Positions 7,796-17,208 of a stretch of DNA of 64,000 bases are shown here, piece after piece. Position 1 is the first letter of the stretch. Each line of letters begins with the position of its first letter. Below the pieces are notes generated by a model. It saw only the letters and a list, made by a program, of their open reading frames with translations. It was not told the origin of the DNA and did not search any database. The stretch is from a bacterium (GTDB lineage: Bacteria > Electryoneota > Electryoneia > Electryoneales > Electryoneaceae): positions 62,001 through 126,000 of the forward strand of contig JAHLLB010000005.1 of the NCBI GenBank assembly GCA_020444425.1, read 5' to 3'. A program made the position numbers and the translations under genes.

Positions 7796-10210
7796 GTGAA
7801 ACACACAGCACGGTTCGTTGTCGCGATCTGTTTCTTTCTCACGGTTGCCACCTACTCACACGCTCAACCGCCGGAACCGGTGCTGCTGCAAACCTGGGAC
7901 GGGTTCAGCGTCAGCGAATTCACCATCGCGGACGGCTACGCCTGGGGCCTCGGCGGAGCGTACCAAGACCCGGAACTTTACCGGCTGGATCTGACCGGCG
8001 ACGGTGACGGCGAGTTCGTGCTCGATCTGCCCGCACGATGCACCGGCCTCGACGCCGAAAACGGCCTGCTGATCCTCACCGCCGGGTGGGAGGGACTGTA
8101 CCTGATCGACATCAGCGATCCGCTCAATCCCGTCTGGCTGTCAACATTTCACATGCCAGGCGAACCGCAGGATGTCGTCATCCGGGACGGCATCGCGTAC
8201 GTCGCCTGTAGCTATTCCGGGCTGGTCACCGTGGATGTGACGAATTCCGCGTTGCCGGAGATTACCCAGTACTACATGGCGGGCGAAGCCGATCCGCTCG
8301 ATCAGGTCGCGATCCATGATGACGTCCTTGTCGCAACCGCACGTAGCTATGGATTTATCTCCTTCTCAGTGACCGATCCGACCCATCCCGCGCCGTTGGA
8401 TACGTTGCTTGCGAATCACGGGTCAGATTCCGGCCTGTCCAACCTGAACCTGTCCGCCGATCGACTCAGCCAGCCCTATGTTGTCTGGGGAGACGATGGC
8501 TGGAACTTCTACACCGGGTTCCTTTTGCAAATTGCCACCCTTCAAGATGGTTATTTCGGCGAATTGGCGGAGCATGACTTCGGCTCTACCACAGGCGGCG
8601 GGTCGGCCAGCGCCGCATTGCAGGGACAAACCCTTGTCGCCAGCATGTTCAACGATACCGGTGTCTACGACATCACCGATCCCGCCGACCTCGATCCGTA
8701 TTACTTCTACCCCGATTCAACACTCGGGTACATGCTCATTGAAGGTGATTTTCTGTACGCCCGGAGCGGTACCGGCATGAACCTGTTTTCCCTCAACGGT
8801 CCACTCGCCCGGCCCGGGTGGCCTGCCCATCCCGACCCGGCGCTTCGTTCGCACAGTACCACGCAGAGTCCGGCCCGAGTGGCCACCGATCACTCTCTGG
8901 AGAAACGGTCAACCGGTCGTGTGATGGATACCGAGGATTGGGACATTACCGAGCTGAACTCATTGCAGCTCGATCCGGATTTCGGCGTCGATGATATGTT
9001 GTATCACAACGGCGCGTTGTATCTCATCGCCCATGCTGGACAGTATCTCGAGCAGATCCGGGTCGTAGATGCCCGAAATCCCTATCACTTGCAAGATGCC
9101 GGCTCAGTCCCCGCATTGAGCGGGACCAACTATGACATGACGATCACCGGCGACACGATGATCGTCGCTGTCAGTGCCGGGTTGAAACTGTTTGATCTCA
9201 GCGATCCGGTGGATCCAACCTACATGGACCTGATCGCGTTGGATGACACGCTGGATCATATCGCAGCCCACGGAAACCGGGTCTTCGGCTACAACGACAC
9301 TCGTCTACTCAGCCTGGACATCTCCGATCCGGACAACCCTATCCAGGTTGATGCGCTGCATACCGGGCCCTTCGAACGAGCGGCGGTTTCCCCGGATGGC
9401 CACTGGCTGCTGCTGGCATCCACGTACAGTTACGCGGATCGTCCCTACGATTTCCAGGTGTTCGGACGCGCGGAGCTGTTCGCCCTCGGTTGGATTGGTG
9501 ACAGACCGTACAAAGTGAAGCAATGGGAAAACGGCGATGGCGACTACTACACTATCAAACGGATTGGTTTAACCAACACGCAACTGCAGACCAGCTATTC
9601 CCTCAGCAGTCCGGATGAATGGTGGGCGGGTGCGTCGCTGATCTGGGATTTCAGCGAGCCCTTCTACCCCTTTGTGCTCCTGAACGACTACCGAACCTTT
9701 GTTTCCGCGCCCAGCCGGGCGGCCTGGCACGAGGAGTACCTGCTGTACAGTATGGCCGGACTGGTGATCCATGATATCAGCGATCCGCAAAACCCCGAAC
9801 TGTTGCTGCAGGACAGCACCGTAGTATCCAGAAACACCTGCCTCGACTGGCCGTTTTACTTCGCCACCAGCGGTTCGGTGCTGACGGCGTACCAGCTCGA
9901 TTCGACGACTGTCGATGAACCGGATGATTCGTCACCCGGATCACTATCTGACTTCGCCATCCATTCGATCTACCCGAACCCGTTCAACCCGGAGGCGACG
10001 ATCACCATCGACATGCCGGTAGCAGGCACGGCGAAGGTGACCGTCTATGACATCCTCGGACGAGAGATCCGCACGCTCACCAACCGGAGGTACGGAGCGG
10101 GCAGGCACGCTCTTGCTTTCAACGGAGCCAACCTGCCGAGCGGGTTGTACTTCGCGCGGCTCGACGTCGCAGATTTCACCGAAACACACAAGATGGTTAT
10201 GTTGAAGTAG
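7796..10210 (+). CDS. Secreted LVIVD-repeat beta-propeller protein with T9SS tail
   Basis: An 804-residue protein starting at GTG 7796 behind a GGGGGGA ribosome-binding site. The signal peptide core is FVVAICFFLTVATYSHA. The body has repeated units of the LVIVD type, for example GLYLIDISDPLNPVW, LKLFDLSDPVDPTYM and LLSLDISDPDNPIQV, which fold as propeller blades. A low-complexity linker (about residues 360-385) divides two propeller-like halves. The last 80 residues are a type A sorting domain: IYPNPFNPEATITI, then DILGREIRTL, then SGLYFARLD, ending in MVMLK. This predicts export across the outer membrane by the type IX system and anchoring or release at the surface. The biological role is unknown. 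Confidence 0.85.
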   Translation: MKHTARFVVAICFFLTVATYSHAQPPEPVLLQTWDGFSVSEFTIADGYAWGLGGAYQDPELYRLDLTGDGDGEFVLDLPARCTGLDAENGLLILTAGWEGLYLIDISDPLNPVWLSTFHMPGEPQDVVIRDGIAYVACSYSGLVTVDVTNSALPEITQYYMAGEADPLDQVAIHDDVLVATARSYGFISFSVTDPTHPAPLDTLLANHGSDSGLSNLNLSADRLSQPYVVWGDDGWNFYTGFLLQIATLQDGYFGELAEHDFGSTTGGGSASAALQGQTLVASMFNDTGVYDITDPADLDPYYFYPDSTLGYMLIEGDFLYARSGTGMNLFSLNGPLARPGWPAHPDPALRSHSTTQSPARVATDHSLEKRSTGRVMDTEDWDITELNSLQLDPDFGVDDMLYHNGALYLIAHAGQYLEQIRVVDARNPYHLQDAGSVPALSGTNYDMTITGDTMIVAVSAGLKLFDLSDPVDPTYMDLIALDDTLDHIAAHGNRVFGYNDTRLLSLDISDPDNPIQVDALHTGPFERAAVSPDGHWLLLASTYSYADRPYDFQVFGRAELFALGWIGDRPYKVKQWENGDGDYYTIKRIGLTNTQLQTSYSLSSPDEWWAGASLIWDFSEPFYPFVLLNDYRTFVSAPSRAAWHEEYLLYSMAGLVIHDISDPQNPELLLQDSTVVSRNTCLDWPFYFATSGSVLTAYQLDSTTVDEPDDSSPGSLSDFAIHSIYPNPFNPEATITIDMPVAGTAKVTVYDILGREIRTLTNRRYGAGRHALAFNGANLPSGLYFARLDVADFTETHKMVMLK

Positions 10211-10877
10211 AGATTATATTACGACTTAACCCCCTCGACTACGAGTACGGTGGCTGGCCGAAAGGCCGACGCCACGGTTCCAGTATCCACTCGTTGTCTG
10301 ACCTCACGCACGGCAGACCGAAACAGCGGTTCAGGCAGGACTTCTGACAGGGAGAAATAGCGCTGAACCCGTATTTCGATGGGGCTGTTCCGGCTGTATT
10401 TGCCTGCGTGAACAGGCGACCCAATTATCCCAAAAATATTAGATACGCTCAATAAATAAATCATTGTTATAAGTAAACTTCGAAGGCTCTCGGGGAGCCC
10501 GAAGAAGCGGATTTTTCCAAAAAAACCTCGGTGGCTGTTGTGAACGTGACGCCCCGCCGAGTACAATTCCAACGTTCCTCGCACTGCTCTCTCTGCACGG
10601 GCCGAAGTAAAGAGTTTGGGTCCGAGTTTGTGACGGCTTCTCGCACTGCCAACCAAGGCTGTTACAGACGATTCTGCTTACCATGTACGGGTTCCAGCAC
10701 CAGCCTCTCGGACACGAGTGTATACAACATAATCGTGTTCACAGCCAGGTCTCCGTCCACCCTTGGACGAGCGAAAGGAGGTAGTGCGTTCGCCTTAGCA
10801 ACGTTCCAATTCAGCTCACCTGCTGCAAATTGAGTTCGTGCTCCACGTGATGGAGATAACCACAAGGGGAAGGAACC
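10211..10877. other. Long intergenic region, no gene supported
   Basis: A hairpin at 10249-10275 (GGCC-GAAA-GGCC core inside GTGGC/GCCAC) may end the upstream gene. The rest (about 600 bases) has lower G+C around 10430-10470 and no frame with a start, ribosome-binding site and coding character. The final GGGGAAGGAA at 10867-10875 is the ribosome-binding site of the next gene. Confidence 0.5.
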
Positions 10878-13139
10878 ATGAGAAAAGCTTTTCTGCTGCT
10901 GTTTGTCATGCTGTTGATAACCGCTATCGCCGGGGCGACAGACGTCCAGAAAGAGCAGGTCAATGCGGCGATTGAACGGTTCAACGCGGGCTATACACTA
11001 TCTGCTGAAGAGTTCCACCTTCTGAAGTCGGTTGACTTCCAGTTCAACCAGGGACCGGTGATTGACTACGCCGGTGGCCCGGACGCATACGGCTACATTT
11101 TTGCAGACATCGATGAGCCGGACGGCCCGACCTACAACTGGTATGACATCTCGGCGACCGGTACCGACATCGCTCCGAACCTTTCGGACGACGATGTTGA
11201 AGGTCCGCTGCCGATCGGGTTCACCTTCAACTTCTACGGTGTTCCCTACACCAATTTTTACGTTCACTCCAACGGCGTCATCGGCTTCACCGGTGGCTTC
11301 ACTGCTCCCTTCACCAACGCCGCCCTGCCGGGTACTTTCGGCGGTCCGGTCATTGCCTGGTGCTGGGATGACTTCAACGTAGCGAGCGGCGCGGCTGGCT
11401 CTGTTTACTACGAAACCATTCCGGATTTCGAACCGGGTGTGGACGCGTTGATCGTTTCCTACGTGGATTGCGCACACTACGGCACAGGTTCTGGCTTCAT
11501 GTCTGGCCAGACCATTCTGCTCGAAGACGGTCGCATCATCACGCAGTACGACTACTTCGATGCCGCCTGGCCGGTCGATACGCAGACCATCGGTCTGCGG
11601 AACGCTGACGGCTCCATCTTCCTGCAGGCGGACTTCGACGGTACCCCGGCGAACTATCCGTACGATGACCTCGCCATCGAGTTCAGCATTATGGCTGGCG
11701 ATGCCAACGTGATGGGCTACGTCACCGATTCTTCGACCAACGATCCAATCGCTGGTGCGATGGTTTCCATCGGTAACGGCATGGATGAAACCGACGCGAC
11801 TGGTTACTACGAAATCTTTGACCAGTTCAGCGGTGACAACAACGTCATGATCTCTGCAAACGGCTACTTCACCTACATGGGTGCGGTCGTTCTGGATCCG
11901 GGCGACAACGATTACGACTTCCAGATGGATGCTCTGCCGCCGCCGGTGTCGGGTGACTACTTCACCGACTTCGAAGCGAACCAGGGTTTCTTTGATGGGA
12001 CCGGTACCTGGGAATGGGGTACCCCGACGTCCTCTCCGAGTTGGGCCTATTCCGGCGACAACTGCTGGGCGACTGTCCTCGCGGGTAACTACAACGACAA
12101 CGATGACGACTGGCTGACCTCGGTCACCTCGTTCGAGGCGAACGACGCAACCGCCATGCTGAGTTACTACCACTTCTACGATTACGAACAGAACTACGAC
12201 GGCTACAACCTGCAGATTTCGTTCGATGGTGGTGACACTTGGGAAGTCAAGGATCCGATCGGTGGGTATCCGGATTCGGATGTTGTCGGATTGGACCAGG
12301 AACCTGGTTTCAACGGCACCACGGCGGATTGGGAATACGTCGAATACGACTTCAGCATGTACGAAGGTCAGCCGTTCTGGGTTGCCTTCCGTCACGGTAC
12401 CGACAGCTCGGTCAACGGCTATTCTGGTGCGGCGATTGATGACTTCTTCTGGTATGCCGGTTACGAATACCAGGTGTTGATCACGCCGGTCCAGGGTACC
12501 ACGGTTCCGGGCAGTGGCGGCATGATTGTCTACTCTGCGGAACTGATCAACAACGTCGGCGCGCCGATGCAGTTTGACGCGTGGACATGGGCGACTCTGC
12601 CGGACGGCAGCAATTACGGTCCGATCCAGCAGGTGCCGGTTGTGATCCAGCCGGGTTCAACCACGATCCCGCAGCTCGTGCTGCAGGTTCCGGGCATGGC
12701 CCCGACCGGTCTGTACACCTACCACGCCGCAATCGGTGACTTCCCGAACACCATCGTGTACGAAGACATCTTCTACTTCTGGAAGGTCGGCTTTGGTTCG
12801 ATGGGTGGTCAGTGGGCGGACACCGATTGGTCGCTGGCCATGAATGGTCTCGCGAGCCCGACCGAACTTCCGCAGGAATACGAAGTGGCGTCGGTCTATC
12901 CGAACCCGTTCAACCCGACCGCGAACATCAACGTGGCGCTGCCGGAAGCGGCAGACCTGTCTGTCCGTGTCTACAACATCAACGGCCAGATGGTCGCTGA
13001 GTTGGCGAACGGTCAGTTCCAGGCTGGTCACCATAACCTCGTTCTGGATGGTTCGAGCCTGGCCAGTGGCCTGTACTTCGTGCAGACACAGGTTCCGGGA
13101 CAGCTGAACAACGTCCAGAAGGTCACCCTGATGAAGTAG
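10878..13139 (+). CDS. Secreted multi-domain surface protein with T9SS tail
   Basis: A 753-residue protein with a signal peptide (AFLLLFVMLLITAIAGA). In order: a nidogen-like beta domain (about 90-270, LPIGFTFNFYGVPYTNFYVHSNG), a carboxypeptidase-regulatory-like domain (about 275-355, GYVTDSSTNDPIAGAMVSI), a MAM/immune-inhibitor-A-like sandwich (about 365-540, FEANQGFFDGTGTWEWG), a beta domain also found near the ends of the proteins at 15513 and 62863 (about 545-640), and the T9SS tail VYPNPFNPTANINVALPEAA ending in VTLMK. Codon use is very regular, suggesting high expression. It is probably a structural or adhesive cell-surface protein; no catalytic motif is visible. It is followed by a strong terminator. 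Confidence 0.85.
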   Translation: MRKAFLLLFVMLLITAIAGATDVQKEQVNAAIERFNAGYTLSAEEFHLLKSVDFQFNQGPVIDYAGGPDAYGYIFADIDEPDGPTYNWYDISATGTDIAPNLSDDDVEGPLPIGFTFNFYGVPYTNFYVHSNGVIGFTGGFTAPFTNAALPGTFGGPVIAWCWDDFNVASGAAGSVYYETIPDFEPGVDALIVSYVDCAHYGTGSGFMSGQTILLEDGRIITQYDYFDAAWPVDTQTIGLRNADGSIFLQADFDGTPANYPYDDLAIEFSIMAGDANVMGYVTDSSTNDPIAGAMVSIGNGMDETDATGYYEIFDQFSGDNNVMISANGYFTYMGAVVLDPGDNDYDFQMDALPPPVSGDYFTDFEANQGFFDGTGTWEWGTPTSSPSWAYSGDNCWATVLAGNYNDNDDDWLTSVTSFEANDATAMLSYYHFYDYEQNYDGYNLQISFDGGDTWEVKDPIGGYPDSDVVGLDQEPGFNGTTADWEYVEYDFSMYEGQPFWVAFRHGTDSSVNGYSGAAIDDFFWYAGYEYQVLITPVQGTTVPGSGGMIVYSAELINNVGAPMQFDAWTWATLPDGSNYGPIQQVPVVIQPGSTTIPQLVLQVPGMAPTGLYTYHAAIGDFPNTIVYEDIFYFWKVGFGSMGGQWADTDWSLAMNGLASPTELPQEYEVASVYPNPFNPTANINVALPEAADLSVRVYNINGQMVAELANGQFQAGHHNLVLDGSSLASGLYFVQTQVPGQLNNVQKVTLMK

Positions 13140-13186
13140 CACAAGGGGATACACCCGGCGTTCTGGCATACGCCGGGGTGTGGGGT

Positions 13187-13221
13187 GCGGGGACATCGAT
13201 TTCGATGTCCCCGCTTTTTTT
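13187..13221 (+). terminator. Strong intrinsic terminator (GGGGACA family)
   Basis: A perfect 13-bp stem, GCGGGGACATCGA with its complement, a TT loop and seven T residues. It follows the T9SS protein. A weaker ACACCCGGCG/CGCCGGGGTGT hairpin precedes it at 13151-13181. Confidence 0.9.
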
Positions 13222-13235
13222 GTGCCAATGGAAAA

Positions 13236-13261
13236 GGGGACATCTCTAGTGAGGTGTCCCC
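13236..13261. repeat. Second GGGGACA hairpin
   Basis: GGGGACATCTC and GAGGTGTCCCC around TAGT. Exactly the same arms occur at 56302-56326. It is placed to terminate hflX on the minus strand. Confidence 0.7.
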
Positions 13262-13284
13262 GGTTGTTCTCAGGTTGGTGGTTG

Positions 13285-14586
13285 CTACGCCCGCACCGGC
13301 ATCCCGAGCGTGCGCAACGCGTTGTCGACATCCGGCTTCGGTCCGCTCAACGTCAGCTGAATCACACCCTCATGCCACTGCTTGTTGCGCAGCTCAAGCG
13401 AACCGCCGATCTGGTCGAGCAGCTTCAGCTGGTCCGGCGTAACCTCGAGATCCACGTCGGATTTGCTGACGAACAGCCGTTCCTCAAGCACATCCCGCAG
13501 CTCCCAGATTCGCATGCCTTTCACCGCGGAAACAAACAGAGCCTCCGGATGGTTCTGCCGCGCCTTATCAACAATCGCCGGGTTGTCCACCTGGTCGATC
13601 TTGTTGAACACCAGCAGCGTCGGCTTTTCCTCGAGGCCAAGCTCCTTCAGCACCTTCTCGGTCTGCACGATCTGATCCTCGAACAACGGATGCGACAGGT
13701 CGGCGACGTGTACGATCACGTCCGCCGTCTGCGCTTCCTCGAGCGTTGACCGGAACGACGCGACCAGGTGATGCGGCAGCTTGCGGATGAACCCGACGGT
13801 GTCGATCAGCAGGAACTGCCGTCCGGACTCGGATCCTACCTGCCGCCACTTCGGGTCAAGTGTGGCAAACAAACGGTTTTCCACGAACGCGTCCTTCGTG
13901 CCGCTCAACGCGTTGAGCAGCGTCGACTTGCCGACATTCGTGTAGCCGACCAACGCCGCGGTGGGTGTCCCGCGACGGCTGCGGCGGCGGGTTTCACGCT
14001 GCTGGCCGATCTTTTCCAGCTTCTTCCGCAGCATGGTGATCCGCTGCGTGACGATCCGGCGGTCCACCTCGAGCTGCGTTTCACCCGGACCACGGAAGCC
14101 GATACCGCCCTGCTGCCCGGCGAGGTGAGACCACATCTTGGTCAGACGCGGCATGTAGTACTGCAGCTGCGCCAGCTCAACCTGCACTTTCGCTTCGGCG
14201 GTGCGCGCACGGCGGGCGAAAATGTCGAGGATCAACGCGCTGCGGTCAATCACTTTCAAACCCGTCTTCTGTTCGAGGTTCCGCACCTGAACCGGTGTCA
14301 AATCCTCGTCGAAGATGAGCAGGTTCGCGCCCTTGTTCTTCGCCTCATGCGTCAACTCGGACACCTTACCAGAGCCGAGATAGGTTGCCACGTTAGGCTT
14401 CATCCGCGGCTGAGTCATCCGGCCGACAACATCCGCGCCGGCGGTATCCGCGAGCGCCTCGAGCTCGTCGAGGTGATCTTCCACGACCCACACCGGCGTC
14501 GTTGGACCAACCACAGCCGCGAGCATCGCGGTTTCACGTCCTTCTCCCTCGGTCGGGAGAACCTGCATCGATTCAAGCGAATTCAT
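13285..14586 (-). CDS. hflX: GTPase HflX
   Basis: A 433-residue GTPase that binds ribosomes, typically splitting stalled or stress-arrested 70S particles. The N-terminal HflX domain (about 25-190) contains YLGSGKVSEL, DEDLTPVQVRNLE, DRSALILDIFARRARTAEA and GGIGFRGPGETQLE. The G domain has G1 GYTNVGKST, G3 DTVGFIRKLPHHLV and G4 NKID. The length is ordinary for the family. It stands alone, facing the T9SS protein; the large repeat cluster lies upstream of it. Confidence 0.95.
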   Translation of the reverse strand: MNSLESMQVLPTEGEGRETAMLAAVVGPTTPVWVVEDHLDELEALADTAGADVVGRMTQPRMKPNVATYLGSGKVSELTHEAKNKGANLLIFDEDLTPVQVRNLEQKTGLKVIDRSALILDIFARRARTAEAKVQVELAQLQYYMPRLTKMWSHLAGQQGGIGFRGPGETQLEVDRRIVTQRITMLRKKLEKIGQQRETRRRSRRGTPTAALVGYTNVGKSTLLNALSGTKDAFVENRLFATLDPKWRQVGSESGRQFLLIDTVGFIRKLPHHLVASFRSTLEEAQTADVIVHVADLSHPLFEDQIVQTEKVLKELGLEEKPTLLVFNKIDQVDNPAIVDKARQNHPEALFVSAVKGMRIWELRDVLEERLFVSKSDVDLEVTPDQLKLLDQIGGSLELRNKQWHEGVIQLTLSGPKPDVDNALRTLGMPVRA

Positions 14587-14875
14587 AAGACAATCTCGGA
14601 ATGTGATCTACGTGCAAGGTACAGCGTGACCAGGCAATGCCGAAGGCAGCAGCCCATCACGCGAAGAGGGAGGGGTCTCCCCGCTCGGGGTTCAAAGAAA
14701 CCGGCTGTTGAACGAGGAGCGGATTAGATCATCGAAGGAACTCCAGTTGTGACGGGTTCTGCGCGTTATGATTCTGCCGCGCCCATCCCGCCGTCATTCC
14801 GAGTAAGCCAAGTATACGGCGAAGTTGACTGGCCACGCAACGTGTTTCTGATCCTGACGGGGGATACACGACAGG

Positions 14876-15155
14876 CACCGAAGGTGCCGTATCTGTATAG
14901 CTCCGGGTGTCAACCCGGAGACTGGTCATGGGTGAGGAGACGGCGGAGCGTGGCGCCGAAGGTGCCGTATCTGTATAGCTCCGGGTGATAACCCGGAGAC
15001 TGGTCATGGGTGAGGAGACGGCGGAGCGTGGCGCCGAAGGTGCCGTATCTGTATAGCTCCGGGTGATAACCCGGAGAGGGGTCATGGGTGAGGAGACGGC
15101 GGAGCGTGGCACCGAAGGTGCCGTATCTGAATAGCTCCGGGTGTCAACCCGGAGA
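14876..15155. repeat. 78-bp tandem repeat, about 3.6 copies
   Basis: The string CCGAAGGTGCCGTATC recurs at 14878, 14956, 15034 and 15112, giving an exact 78-bp period. Each unit holds the palindrome CTCCGGGTG/CAACCCGGAG or its GATAAC variant plus a spacer containing GGTCATGGGTGAGGAGACGG. Copies differ by only a few bases, so the array is young or being homogenised. The period is a multiple of three, which creates a misleading repetitive reading frame on the minus strand. Confidence 0.9.
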
Positions 15156-15512
15156 GCGGATGGCCTGTCTCACCCCACGCTGACTACCGCGTAGCAGCGG
15201 AACGTGCATAGCGTGTGGCTTCAGCCACACGAACGGGATCACCATTTTCTATTTGTTCGGAGCGTCCGGTAGGGACGCTACCCACCATCCTCAAGTGAGC
15301 GGCCAGCTTTGAAATACCACCCCTTCAGGGTGGGGGCGGCAGGAGGAGTGAAGGGGTGCCGTTCTCCGGGTTGACACCCGGAGCTATTGAGATGCCACCC
15401 CTTCGGGGTGGCGACGATGGCATGCCCACGACATTCATGTCGTGGATCATCCGAAGGTGGATGAACAACGATGCCTGGGAGCAAAAGTGCTACCGCGGAT
15501 CAACGAAGGCGA
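15156..15512. repeat. Cluster of REP-like palindromes
   Basis: No gene is visible. Palindromes present: CGTGTGGCTTCAGCCACACG (15212-15231), GCGTCCGGTAGGGACGC (about 15260-15277), CACCCCTTCAGGGTGGGGG (about 15318), CTCCGGGTTGACACCCGGAG (15363-15382), CCACCCCTTCGGGGTGG (about 15396-15412) and CCACGACATTCATGTCGTGG (15426-15445). The part 15178-15285 is a composite block also present at 47763-47882. Confidence 0.8.
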
Positions 15513-16988
15513 TTAATCGACACCAGAGTTCACGGGACGATGATCCCTGCTGGCGGAGCCATCAAGGGCACGCCCGTATTCGTGCTTCTCAAACTGGAAC
15601 GAGTCTCCGATGATGTCAAGTTGGTCCGGATCGCCGAAGTGGACGGTGAAGGTGTACGTGCCCGCCGGAGCGGCGGGCGGGATGTACTGCTGGATTGTGT
15701 CGGCTTCGTAGACCTGGTCCGGTTGGAAGACACGCCGCATCGACCACACCGTGGACTCGTTGCCGCCGGGGAAGGTGACCGTTGACCAAAGACGCAGGTA
15801 GCGCGGATTCGCCATGTTGTTCAACAACGCGCCGTGGTAGGTGATGAAGCCACCGTTCGCGGGGACGTCCGTCTGCATGGCGTCCAGCCCGATTTCGATA
15901 CGCCGGCTGATGTACGGGTTGACAAACCAGCGCACCTCCTGGTTCAGGATGTCCATGTCGCCGTCGCCGTCAATGTCGGCGGACGCGAGTTGCGTGTCCT
16001 GAGAAACGAACGCTTCGCCGTATTGGAAGCCCGTGAACGTAAGATTATCACCGGAGTTCACCAGGATCTGGTTGCCGTAGGCGACATCCGTGTCGCCGTC
16101 GTTGTCCACATCCAGCGGCGTCAGCGGCAGCGGCTCGAGTGGGTTGAACGTGTAAATCCGGTGTTCATCGAGATTTGTGCCGTCCACATTTTCCCACCAG
16201 ACAACCCGGCGCCAGGTAAGATCCGTGTGATAGTCGGACGCGAGGATGTCGTAATCGCCGTCGTGGTCGAAATCGATCGCGACAGGTCGCATGAAGTGAC
16301 GGTCGGGGTTGAATGTCAGCTGGAAGATGTCGTAGCTGGTATCCGGCTGTGCGATGTACAGGTTGAGCGGATCGCCGCCAGGCCCGTACGCGGCGAAATC
16401 GAGCAGACCGTCCCCGTTGAAATCGGCGAGGTTGGAAGCTTCGACATAGCGGTACGCGGAAGCATAAACGTCGGCGGAGAAGTTGCCCGCACCGTCGTTG
16501 AAATAGACCCACAATCCGGTGATTCCATCTGAAACGATGAAATCATTGTCGCCGTCGCCGTCGATGTCGCCAGCAGAGAGGGTGCGGCTCGGACCACCCT
16601 CGTTGAACTCGTGGATCACGTGCGCTTCGAACTCCCAATCGCCCAAGTTCTCGATCCAGCCGATGTGGGGACCTGAAAGAGTTGTGCCTGAATAGACCGC
16701 GTCAATCAACCCATCGTTGTTGAAATCCGCGAACGCCCCCTTTTGGATGTTCGTTGGCAAGGGATTGTCGTACTGTTGAACCGTCCAATCGCCGGGGAAT
16801 GAGTTTGAAGTAACCTCAATCCAAGGCCCAACGCCGAAAAGATCCAAGTCGCTGTCGGCGTCAATGTCATTCAAGGTCCATGGCCCAGGGGGACCGCCAG
16901 GTAGGGGAACGTTTTCCCACAACTGCTGCGCAGTTGCCGGCGTGGCGAAGAGGAACAGCAGAAAAGTATAGAAGAAGGCGGATTTCAT
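15513..16988 (-). CDS. Secreted FG-GAP/VCBS-repeat protein with an eroded C-terminus
   Basis: A 491-residue protein with signal peptide FFYTFLLFLFATPATA and a GGAG ribosome-binding site six bases before the ATG. Repeats with calcium-loop motifs (DIDADSDLDLF, DFNNDGLIDAV, DIDGDGDNDFI, DFNGDGLLDFA, DVDNDGDTDVA, DIDGDGDMDIL) form a seven-bladed-type propeller. After them comes the beta domain shared with the proteins at 10878 and 62863. Those two then continue into a T9SS tail, but here the frame runs into a dispersed palindromic repeat (15541-15571) and stops 15 residues beyond it. The protein therefore probably lost its sorting tail. The function is unknown; it is likely an extracellular or periplasmic binding protein. 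Confidence 0.8.
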   Translation of the reverse strand: MKSAFFYTFLLFLFATPATAQQLWENVPLPGGPPGPWTLNDIDADSDLDLFGVGPWIEVTSNSFPGDWTVQQYDNPLPTNIQKGAFADFNNDGLIDAVYSGTTLSGPHIGWIENLGDWEFEAHVIHEFNEGGPSRTLSAGDIDGDGDNDFIVSDGITGLWVYFNDGAGNFSADVYASAYRYVEASNLADFNGDGLLDFAAYGPGGDPLNLYIAQPDTSYDIFQLTFNPDRHFMRPVAIDFDHDGDYDILASDYHTDLTWRRVVWWENVDGTNLDEHRIYTFNPLEPLPLTPLDVDNDGDTDVAYGNQILVNSGDNLTFTGFQYGEAFVSQDTQLASADIDGDGDMDILNQEVRWFVNPYISRRIEIGLDAMQTDVPANGGFITYHGALLNNMANPRYLRLWSTVTFPGGNESTVWSMRRVFQPDQVYEADTIQQYIPPAAPAGTYTFTVHFGDPDQLDIIGDSFQFEKHEYGRALDGSASRDHRPVNSGVD

Positions 16989-17208
16989 ATAGTCTCCGGG
17001 TTGATCGATTCAGATCAAATATGCCAACAGACCGGCTGGCGCGGCAAGCCGGATACGAATTCAGACGACAATAAATCGCGTGCTACACTTTGTCGTGAGG
17101 ATGGCAGAGGTTGTCTGGTTTGGGGACACCCTGGTCACAAGAGTGCGCGTCGCTCGCGAAGGCCCGGGCCACTCTGCCGACCATTGATTTCCAATTACCG
17201 GCAATCGC

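Noticed and set aside
10219-10656. 145-codon minus-strand frame in the gap before 10878
   Set aside because: No ribosome-binding site, no recognisable domain, and atypical composition; not supported as a gene.
14729-15112. Minus-strand frame encoding a 26-residue repeated peptide
   Set aside because: It results from the 78-bp tandem DNA repeat having a length divisible by three; it is not a repeat protein.
14876-15155. CRISPR array
   Set aside because: Units are tandem copies without unique spacers, and no cas genes are present; the same applies to 47672-47757 and 23098-23291.
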